A stretch of DNA of 64,000 bases from Sipunculus nudus. Its lineage: Eukaryota > Annelida > Sipuncula > Golfingiida > Sipunculidae. Below the pieces are notes generated by a model. That model was not told the DNA's origin. It saw only the letters and a list, made by a program, of their open reading frames with translations, and made no database searches. The DNA lies in NCBI GenBank assembly GCA_026874595.1, contig CM049306.1, forward strand, positions 73,223,642 through 73,287,641, read 5' to 3'. Below, in pieces: positions 43,401 through 55,400 of this stretch. The position numbers and the translations under genes are program-made. How positions within the stretch are numbered: position 1 is the stretch's first letter; every line of letters starts with the position of its first letter.

Positions 43401-46400
43401 TAGTCTTAATGCCTGGCTGAAGCATTCTGACAACAGTGTTTTTGTTATGAAGTAACGAGGTACTTATCACTGAACCTTATCACTTAATAGGCTGATACAA
43501 AAGGGAGTCATATGTCACAAGTGTCACTCACAATTACAGCCACACAGGAAGATGTACCAGCTGGAGTGGGATGGTTATATATACAAGAAAAATAGAGATG
43601 GTCTATAAAATAAGTAATTGTGAACATCCCTGACCTATGACCTTGGCCTTTTGCCCATACATCAACTGGATTCTTTCCAAATGATGGGTAACTACTGACC
43701 ACTTAAATCTGGTGTAATTACGTGGCAACCAATGGGTGAATAACTTTGACCTGCAACCTTTAACCTGCTGACCAGCTGACCCCAAAATCAATAAGTTATT
43801 TATTCAAGCAAAAAGACCCATAAATATGAAGTTTGAGTCAAACTGAGTGATGCATAGATGTGGCATATGTGAAAGACTGAAGGTTTGGGTTGAACAGTTA
43901 CACCTGAAATATGCTCACAAGCATTTAGAACAATTAAATATTGTGACCTTGACCTTTGACTTTTTGAACTCAACATCAATAGGCTTCTTCCCTTATTGGT
44001 AGGTAAGACATATATGACAGATGGGAGGTACAGATTGAAAAGTTTGCCTGAAAATGACTCCACACAAGAAGTGGGTGCTGTGAACTTGACCTTTGACCTC
44101 AAAATCAACAGGTCTTTTCCCCTGTTGGCAGAGAAGTGATATCAGTGCTGGAAGGTTTGGAATGAAAAGTCTAGCTTGAAATGTGTCCACTACCTTTTCA
44201 AAGAAGTGGATCCTGTGACCCTGACCTTTGACCTTGTGACCTCAAAATCTATAGGATTCTTCTCCAACTTAGTAGGTGAGCTATATGTGAAAGATCAAAG
44301 AATTGGGATGAAAGGGTTGGCGTAAAATGCATCCACAGGCTTTTCAAAGAAGAGGCTCCTGTGACCTTGACCTTTGACCTTTTGACCTAAAAAAAATTAT
44401 GGTTCTTCCCCTGTTGGTAGGTGAGCTGTATGTGAATGATGGAAGGTTTGGGATGAAAATTTTGTCTCAAAGAGTTATTTCTGGGGGGTGCAAACACACC
44501 CCATAACTTCGAGAATATAGGTCGCAGTGACCTAATTTCAGGTTTGCAAGGAGATCTTTTTATAACCTCTAAGACTGCATAGGGTTCATGGCCCAAGCCG
44601 CATCTTCTCGCCGGCCTACTCAAGGCTCAGAGTACCACAATTCTTGTACACAGTTCGTAAATCCTAACTTTCTAACTGACAGGGTGCACTAATCTTTCAC
44701 AGGGTTTAACTTTTGGTCACACCGTGCTAAAAACCAGAAATTACACAGAATTCATGAAGGAAATGACTGGACTATATCATTCCATGGTGAGAGTGATACA
44801 GGCAAACACATGACATGATGGGCCACTGAGTCAGAAGACTAACAATTCCATACTGGTATCAGAAACAAAGAATATCAATAAATGATCAACTAAATTGTAA
44901 CATTTATAGAAATGTAATAGTGTTCTTAATTATATATGTTTTGATTATCTGAATACTTTTTATAAACAAAATATTAAATCTGCGGCCATTTGGTTCAGTC
45001 ACAGTTGATGAAGTCTAATGGTAATACCATGTCTAGTTAAAAGATGTCGCCACCAGTATCATTTGGTCTCTACGTAATCATTTGGTCTCTACGTAGTCTC
45101 ATCCATTGTATTCTCATAAATCTGTTCACTATTAACATTTAAAAGATTCCATTGTGCAAATATTTATTTAATTTTTATTAAGTATTTATATTGTAAAATG
45201 TACAATTCAATTTTGTCAACACAAAGAGCATTCACTCTGCAGTATGCTTCGATCTCATATTCTTGCCCAAGGGTGCACCCTGACCTGGGGTGTGTGGAAT
45301 TTTCACATTTCATTTAAGATAAACCTGCTATATTAGCTATATTGTAGGTTTCATGGAGATTTTCAAATTTATTAAAAGTTTTATTAAAATAATAAAAAAG
45401 GGATCTACGGTACTCTGTTGCCACACAAATTAGCAAATTTGCCTGTTCACTGTACTTTACAAAAAAATAGGTTTGCTTTAAGTACGGTAAATTCACATTA
45501 ATTTGTCCGATTTGGAATTTTAAGACCCAAGACAGACAAAGTGATGTTACTGTATTAGTGACCAGAGGGAAGCAAACAGCTGGATTCAATGTTAGTGCAA
45601 CTGATCACTAGATAAACAAGACAGCTGAGCTGAAATTGAATTATTAAGACTGACAGGACTCAAATAAGAACATGGGGGCATCATCCCTTTACACTTATAG
45701 GCAGACTAGTTAATTTCCTTATTTTCATTTCCTAGCTTTTGGACTCCTTTGTTAGGGCTTCAGTTTACCTTAAGCTTGGTCTTCAGTTACTGCTTCAGAC
45801 AGTCAAATGCTTTTACTAAGTCAATAAAATGGCAACATCTCTACATATCTAAAATTATACTGAGAGTAAATAAAACTAGAAGACCTGGTTTTTGTAACAC
45901 AAAAAACAACTGCAAAGTTTCCCCTGACAACTGGCCTCACTTTCCCTAATTTGAGGGAAAAAATGGACCCCATCAAAAGTTTGGTATTACCTTTAATCCT
46001 GGATTTCTAAAGATTTGACCTTGTATGATGATGATCAAGGTACCCAGGTTGTGAACTGATCTGAGATTTTATTCTGGCTTGTTTGACCTTGAAGATCAAG
46101 GTGAAGGTCACCAGGTTTCAAGCTCCTTGTTTAAACAATCAGTGATTAAAATTTAAGGAAAAATGTGATACTTCAAAAGTTATGAGGTTAAGAAATAATC
46201 CTAAATCAACCTATTTGACCTAGTGTTAAAAAAATTATTTCTATCCTGGCTGATTTGACCTTGAAGATCCAGGTCAAGGTCACCAGTTTTCAAGCTGCTC
46301 AAGGTATTTGATAAAACAATTAGTGTTTTCAAGTTTGAGGAAAAAATATGTGCTATTTCTAAAGTTATGGGAATCACAAATTATTCTAATTCGGTCTATT

Positions 46401-49400
46401 TGACCTTGATGATTGTGTTCAAGGTCACCACTTTTTTTAAACTTGTCTGAGATACTGATAGAGACAATTCACATGCTGAAATTCATGAAAATGAAAGTTG
46501 TTCAAAAGTTATAGTGTTCCAAAATTATTTTTATCCTGGTTTATTTGACCTTGAAGATCCAGGTGAAGGTCACCAGTTTAAGAGCTTCTCAAGGGACTTT
46601 CTAAACACAATTAGTTTTAGAAATTTGAGGGAAAACATGCAATACTTCAAAAGTTATGGGGTTCACCAAAACCATTCTATTTAGGTCTATTTGACCTTGA
46701 TGATAAAGGTCAAGGTCACTAGTTTTTCAAACTTGTGTGAGATTTTGGTAGAAACAATTTTTTTTTAATTATGTGAAAAAATGTTGACTAGTTAACAAGT
46801 TATTACGTTCACAAGATATGACACACACAAAGATGACAGACGACAGACCAAACACTATATGTCTCCCCCCACAGGGAGGGGAGACATCACAAACCATGTT
46901 CAGAGGAAATGAAAATATACCATAGAATTTTTCAGTTTTATCTAATTTCTTACAGGCAGGAGATACAAATTTTTAATCAGCAACCACTGATCTTGATAAC
47001 AGCGGGTTAAATGCAAATTGTGATGTACTTTTGAGCTATAGTGTCAGAAATTGAAGTATTAAAGCTCATTCATATAAATGCTGTGCTGCAGCTTTTGCTA
47101 TAGCATTTTACAGAATGCTGAAGGTGTAAAAGATATTCTGTGTTTCGACATAAAATTACTGTGTAATGAATCACCTAAGGCTGAGACTGAGGTCTGCACT
47201 TTCAGTGCATGAAACATTTTACAATAGATACCCTACCACAGAACACTGGCATTATCAGTGTTTACAGTGAAACAGTTGTAAACCTTATCCTAACAGACCA
47301 ACTGTAAGAAAGAGTAACACAAGTTCTCAAAAATAAGACATGCATCTGGACCACCTGCTACACTTAATTCAAGGAAGGACAAAGACCAACAACAATGTCA
47401 TTGCTGGCCTAAGCCATCCCTTCAATAAATCAATCTGGCCCAAAAATTATATGGTGCAACTCTAAAGCATGTTCCCTTACCATGGTGAGTACATGCTGGA
47501 ATTGGTATAACACAACATTAAACTCCTGCATCAAACATGAAACAGGGGTTATCACGTCCAGTCCTAATTGCAATGGTTTGTTTAAAGACAACCCAGGAGA
47601 CTCTCTTAACAGACAAGGAATGTCAAAAATGAAAGCACAGTCCACTATCGTGTAAAACAGGAGACCCATGGTTATAGTACAGGTATTTAAGTTCAGCTGT
47701 TATCTTGGCTATATGAATGTAGCCTCATGAACATATGGCTGCATATGTTTTATACATAATTTAGCATTATGAAGCCACCCTACAGGTGTAAAAACATATT
47801 ACCAATTGTTGAATGTTGGTTCATTTTAACACGCTATTTGTGGCACATGCCCATTATACCACATTTTAATCTGTCAAGTCAGTTAATGATCTAGATTAAA
47901 GACATAAGAAAAAAAGTAATATATAATAATAAAAAAAAATTATAATTTCCAAATACAAAGGTCTAGTAATGAAAAATCTTATTGCAGAGTAGTGCAAATT
48001 TCTAGTGACAACTAGTATTGTAAAATTGAATTGCTTAGTAGTGCAATATAATTAAAGGTTTCTGTACATATTGCCTATGCTGTCACATTTCAAAACCTGA
48101 GTAAATCTATGATTTTCATTTATCTTAATTATATAAAACGTAAAATCCTTTTTAAAACTATTTGTTTTAAAATACCATGACCTTTGTAGAACAGTATTGT
48201 GAGAAATCAACTGTGACAATTAAATGCTGAATCAAATAGTTTTATTTCATGTACTTTACAAAAAGTAAAGTACAACTCTACAGCAAATAAACCAATCAAA
48301 AACCTTTTGTCTAAATCCCTGTTCTTTATAGAGTGGTTTTTTAATTTTTTGTAATAATGGTGTGCTGATTAATCAATGAAATTGATGATCGATTGTGATC
48401 TTTAAAATTTTGCATAATCAATATAAAAGGATTATGTATGCACTTGCAATGATTCTTATCCTGTCAGAGATATATGAACACCAAGTTAAGAACAACATCA
48501 AAACGGAACCTTGCGCAGCCAAAAATCTTCAATCAACAATTAAGTCAACCGTGGATGCAGGTAGATTGATGGTTTAATTATGAATAACAATATATATATC
48601 AGACTATTTACTGGGGTCAATATTTTAGGTACTAGCAAGTAGAGCAGATTTCAAGGTAATAAATTAATAGTACATAAAATAATTTATATATAATCGATCA
48701 TTGGTTGTTTAGTTTTCAATCACTGATTATGTTTTTGAAATCATTTCCCACCACTAGCTTGTATATATCTTATCATTTTTCACTTAGATGTAAAGTGAAT
48801 GCTCCACTTGAGCAGTAAGAAGAAGGATATGTTTAAATATTGAGAGACCAATGTGATAAGCAGAGGAGATGAGCACTAAACTTTCAATCTTATTATTACC
48901 ATTAACTCTACCAGCAGCTTTGGGGAAAGGTTTTCCCCTCTTGATTATCATTAACTTTGCCAAAAAAATCTAGGGACAGGTTTCTACCTGACAATTATCA
49001 TTAAGTCTTTCAAAAGATTGAGAAAAAGTTTTACCAGCAGCATTGGAGAAAAGGGTTTACCTGACTGTTATGATAAACCCCGTTGACAAAATTAAGAATG
49101 GTTTAAATCTACTTTTTATCTTAACCCTACAAACATAAATGAAATAATGTTTTTCACCAAATTATTATCATTAACTCTGTTGACAACTCTGCTTACAAAA
49201 ACTGGGGACAACATTTAAGGTAAGTATTAACATTATCTCTGCAAGAAAAACTGAGAAAATGTTTTCTGTCTGATTAGAAAAATCAACTCTGCCAACAACA
49301 TGTGGGCAAGTTTTATGCTATATTCTTTAAATCTTCCAACAAAATCATTGTAAAATTTAATTTCCACCTAATTATTATCACTAAGGGAAAATGTTCAAAC

Positions 49401-52400
49401 AAACTAGAATACAGGTAGTCAACAAGCGACTATGTGTATCTGCCAAAATCAGAGTAGGACATGTGAAGTGAGGCATGTAATGAGTGGCAAGGGGAAATAG
49501 AGTTACATCACATGTGTTACATATTAGCATGGATGTCTGCCATGTAAACATGATTGTAGTTGGCGCCACCTGTAATTTGAAGAGAAACTATCCAAGATGT
49601 ATAAACATGCCAAATTTGAGGTGTATAAGTCAAACCACTGCTGAGATATGAGTGATTTTAACCGAAGCCAAACTTACAGATGAACGCTGTGCAAAAATAA
49701 TTGCAGGTGGCCCCACCAGTTTCTTAAATGATAAAAAGCTATGTGAGATCTAAAAAATGCAAATTTTCAGGAAGATACATCAAACCAGTCCAGAGATATA
49801 GGCATGGATGTCTGCAGCATGAACATGATTGTAGGTGGCGCCACCTTTCATAAAATCAAGAAAGCTATCCAGGATGTATGTACAGAAGCCAAATTTCAGG
49901 TGAATAAGTCAAACCACTGCCGAAATATGAGTGATTTTAGCCCAAGTCAAACGAATAGATGGACGCTGTGCAAAAATGGTTGCAGGTGGCGCCACCAGTT
50001 TCTTGTATGATTAAGAGCTATGTGAGATCTTAAAACGAGCAAATTTTCAGGAAGATACGTCTAACCAGTCCGGAGATATAAGCATGGATGTCTGCAGCAT
50101 GAACATGAATGTAGGTGGTGCCACCTGTCATAAAATCAAGAAAGCTATCCAGGATGTATATGCATGCCGAATTTCAGGTGAATTAGTCAAAATACTGCAG
50201 AGATATGAGTGATTTAAACCCAAGGCAGATGAACAGATGGACACTGAGCAAACATGGTTGCAGGTTGCGCCACCATTTTTTGTGTATGTTATAAAGCTAT
50301 CAAAGGACTACATTTGTACAAAATTTTTTTCCTGATTGGTCATACGAGTACGAAGATATGGGGGTTAATGTGTCAAAACAGATGCACAGATGGACGCACT
50401 GGAGAGAGGAAAGGTCAGGGGCAACGCCAATTGGTTAGGCACCTGTTCACATGTGACCCAATAATTGGTCTAAGTTTCGGAAAAAATCAGTCCAGTAGTC
50501 TCAGAGGAAACGAACGTGGCGGCAGCGGAGGTGGAACACGGTCAAAAACATAGTATCCGCAATACTTTATTTGGCAGATACAATTATTATCATTAACTCT
50601 GCTCACAAAAAAAGAAGAAAAATTTTGATTTCTTATTTATCATAAATGGAAAAATATTTTTTCCTTTATTATTATCATTTACTCTACCATAGAAAAAGGG
50701 GAAATATCAGCCTGGATGACCACCAAAGACAATCTGGAAAACCACAGCTCTGTGGCATGCTGGTACAGGTTTTCATTGACCCTGACTTTGACCATCAACC
50801 AGTATTAATTAATGAAAAAACAAAAGACACAAAAGTAAAATATTTTTTTAGTGATATTTTAGAATAACATGCACAAAACTGTTACTATGCTGAAAAATAA
50901 ACAAACAGAGTACACACAAACTGACCAATATGTTTCCTGAATCTCAATACAAACTGGCAAGCAATAATACAGCACTGGCAGAGGTGTACACACTGTGCTG
51001 TACAGAGCAGTCGTGACAGAGGGAGTTCATGGGGTGTGGGTGGGTGTCCTAGTGGCCTTTATAAATGATGTGGACTCCCCTCTGGTTACATGGAGAAAAC
51101 TAAGGATTGTTTATCAGAGGTACAAAGGTTTTGACAATAGTTACTGATACAGAAGCAATCGTGACAAATACAAGAAGCATCTTGTTGAAGCCTTGATGAC
51201 TATCAACATGAACAAAGTGTTCTCTTGATGATGCTGTTACACTGGAGAGATAAGGAGGAAAAAGATGAACAAAAAGATAAAAGATTGCATTTTAAAACAC
51301 AGACCAGAAATACACCTACTTAACAAAAACATACATGAAAATTCATATATAAAAATAAATGACAATGAACAGTTAAAAGTACAGTATTACAGATAACAGA
51401 GGCAGGAAAAGTAGCTCTGAAAAAGTGAAATAAATGAGTTGTCAGGGGCCTGTTTTCAGAGTTGTAGTCCTGGCTCAGAACCACTTCAGTTAAGCATCTG
51501 CCCACTGTCAGTGACAACAGACAAAGTGTTGAAGTCAGGTGGTTCCTAATTTATCAACAGGCTAGATGGATGATAAACCCAGTTAGGTTTATCTAGTCAA
51601 CCAACGAAAGATGACTTGAAGATGACAAAGAACAACTTCAGAACATCTCTGTACTTGTACACTGGCATGGGTTTACATACCGTATTTATTCTAATTTGGC
51701 GACCACTTAAAAATAATTAATTTTCTCAGAGGTCGAGACAATAGAGGATATTTGAAAATTATCTTCCTGCAGAATTTGCGGTGGTCGAGATTTTAGAGGC
51801 ACGCGGTTTAATAACCTTCCCTAGAGCCGCAGGGCCGCTCTGACACTCGAGCGGTCATATGAAATGAGTCATAATTTGGTCGTTTATAAGTTTGTTTTGT
51901 TAGCTAAACAGTATTTCCTACAAACGGGCTTCCAACCGTCACATGAATTACACAGTGTCCGCACATGATTAATAAAACTGAGCTCAATCACTTTACAAAA
52001 TGATCACTACTTCGCGTATAGGTACGATGACATAGACAGCAACTCATGCAACTACCAGTTGTTTCAAGTTAACCCACCAGGCGGCGATATAAAGGGACAA
52101 GCAGCTGCACCAAGTTGGAAGAAGACTTTATAAAAATAACTGCCAATTATCAGATAAATTTTATTTGCATAATACGTAATAAATACAGGAAAGTAAAACT
52201 AAAGGCACGTTAAAATATATACAACCGGAAATGGTCGTAGCCGGCGTGCCCTCGATCAGGCCCTGTTTTGTATACACGGTCACCCATCCAAAAACTAACC
52301 GGGGTCGTTTAAACTTAATTAAAACGACCGGTCCAACTGTGTCACAGTTATTCCACCACGCGTGCTTCCCCGTACTTGGTAAATATTATTGCTAATTATC

Positions 52401-55400
52401 CCACGTGAATCGCACACGAGACACGTGCGTACCAGGAATGGTACACGAGTTTGCTTCGTAACGGACACCCATTTGGAACTTGAACACTTTATCATGTTTA
52501 TATAATACGAAAAACGCATCTTTGTATCTTCAAAAATTTTTTGCAAACAAGTTTGATGTGGATGCTCAGTGTAATAAGAATCTAGTCAGATACAAACTGC
52601 GGTGCCCGTGAGAGAAGGAGGCATTACACCTTAACATCGTCGACAGAAAACATCGTCGGCAGTCGCGAAATTAGAGTCATTTTAGAAATTATGCTTTCAA
52701 AATATTTTTTTGGGTCCAGAAATAAGAGGGATCGCCAAATTGGAATAAATACGGTATAAACAAGCTGTTTACCCCAAATAACAGTTATATTTACTGACTG
52801 ACTGTACATTCTTCTTAATACAGTGCAAGTTACTCTCCTCCTTAGATATTTAAGTGTCAGGTTTATGCTGACTTTTCCTCCTGATAGGAATTTGCACTGA
52901 ACACTGACTTAATGTTGAATACCAAAACATCAGATATAGTACCATGGTACACACTGATGGTATGGTAATATAAAAAATGTGTTTCCATTAACTGAGAAGT
53001 GGTTGGGCAGGTGTTTCAGGTATATAATTACATTAAGAGATCCAGACACCTGTTGTGCCCAATTTGCCAAAATGTCCCTTAAGATGGGTTCCCCCATTGT
53101 TCTAGTATGTCCCAGTTCCAAGAGTTCTAAGCAGGAGTTATGCAGTAAGATTCATAAAGAGCCTATGAAGGAGAATCCTTCTTTGTATGATGTCACTTGC
53201 CCAACCAGGATTACACAAGATCAAGGAATGTCTGGCAGGTATATAGCAAACATATTTGGAAAGATGATGTGAATGATAAGTTTAAGACTGTCCTTTAATA
53301 TTTACCTGTTGTGATCAAATCCCCAGTGACAGGAGTGGTATCTTCACTGTCAACACCATTTGAACCTGTAAACAAATGAACCATTTAGATCATGCATGTC
53401 AATATAAAAAATATCAAGTTACACTTTAAACATTTTCAAACTATGTTTGTTGGATCCTGTCCCTGAAGATTCCATAACTTTAGTCAATTCTGAACAATTC
53501 CATGAGGACGACGCCATCACATGGTCATCATCCGTGGTTGTTGTCCAGCACACAAAGCTGCTGATGATGACCATGTGATACAATTGAAAGCAGAGGCGAC
53601 CAACAATGTCAGTCCCTGCACTGAGTATTTTACTAACGTTATGTAAACTTTATGATACACACAACTAAAAAATAACATGTTTAACATTTGATATATATTT
53701 CATAATCCTATACAGTACCAATGCCTATCTAAAGGAGGAGGACTCACTACGAGGAGCTTGGAGCTTTTATTTTAAATTAAAATTTATGTTGTAAATGAGC
53801 ACATTTTCTTAATGTGAGGTCTGTGATCTATAAAAAATATTTAAATATAAATATTTCAGGGAATTTACAACAGTTTCTTTATTATGACTGTAACTCAGAC
53901 CTAAAAACATGAGAGCCAACGGCAATAGCATATTCAGCTATCACAAGAGCTAGTTTGTAGGGAAAAAATATCTAAACATTTCTGCAATAAATTCCTGTAT
54001 GACTAGCAAATAAGTTACATGACTTATGTTCAAATACAGTTTAAATTCTATTTGCTTTGGAGCCTTTGGTCTGGGCTGAAAGGAGTACTCGAGTACCTGA
54101 GTCCGGGTAATTCTGATCAAACACTTGAGTCTAAAATTTTGACTCAAGTTCTTGTGTTTGTAAATGCATTTCTGAATATTACAGAAAATTTACTGGCAGT
54201 CTGTAGGCCTATTTATTCATTATCATAGCCTGGCTTAGGGCTCTAAACATTTGCTAGTAAATTTAAAAGAGGTCTTGTTATGACTCTATTCCTTTGTTGG
54301 GATAAAGTTAAGCCACCATGGTTAAGTCAAATTTATGCATATTTTGCATCTGTAAACAGATGTCCGTTTCATCTTTACAGCATTGCCTTGATAATGAGTA
54401 CTGAGTCTGAGTTGGTTCCTGTTTCAGCCCTTCTTTGGTCACAGTAAGGCGGGGTATCAATGCCTGCTTTATCTGCTATGTCCAACAACTATTATACATC
54501 CTATCCTTTATATTTGACTCTGAGCTTTTAATCCTTTGTGCATATTCATGATGGAATTCCAATGTGAATGCAAAGAACTTGGCAAATTTACAATACAGAA
54601 CTATTGAGAATAGAAAATAAATATGTAACATGTATATCTTACTTCAGCCAGTTGGGTTACTCATGGGGGACCTTCTAAATGTCAGCTTTGAAGTTAACTG
54701 ACAGGTTATATGGATAGTTAAGGGTTAAATATACTCTCTTTTTTATATAATCTTTAACTTGAGGACAGAGATAAATATTGCAAATGAAGGTCATTGTACC
54801 ATCCTGTATTTTACTTGAACCTACTGGTATTCATCCAAGTTTCAAAGAAAATCACTGTCATTTATATGTGGATACCATATATGATTAAACCAGCTTTTGG
54901 AAGCTGTCTGCACTAGTTGCTTCAAGCTATCTATCCAGCTAATAAGGAGCCACTACAGGCAACCTGGACCACAGATACAGAACTGTAAACAGTCATCACT
55001 GTCTCCTGAGGGTACAACCTGTCAGCCTGCTCTGAATGAAGTCTGCTAATAACGCACAATGTTGTGAGAGTAGAAGTGGGTATCTGTGGGATATTGCATG
55101 AAGGAAACTTTGCTTCTAAACACTGGATCCAGGTATCAAAATTAAAACTCATACTGAGTTATCAACACATACTAACACTCAACACGGGGAAACATTATCA
55201 AAGAAAGTATGAAGTTATCAAAATAATATACTCTCACACTGGTTTTTAATACTGCAGGAATTTTGGAAATGTACATGCAGTTTAAGTATAACTTTTGACA
55301 AGCCTGGGGGCCCAGGGACCTACTCCCAATATTTTTTTGAGGATTTAGTTATAGAATAAAGAAGAACAGAAATGTAGTTGAAGTAATGATGAACAGAATT

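Noticed and set aside
50646-50867. Plus-strand open frame with a varied C-terminal half
   Set aside because: Starts in AT-rich repeat text; no domain, splice signal or neighbouring exon supports it.
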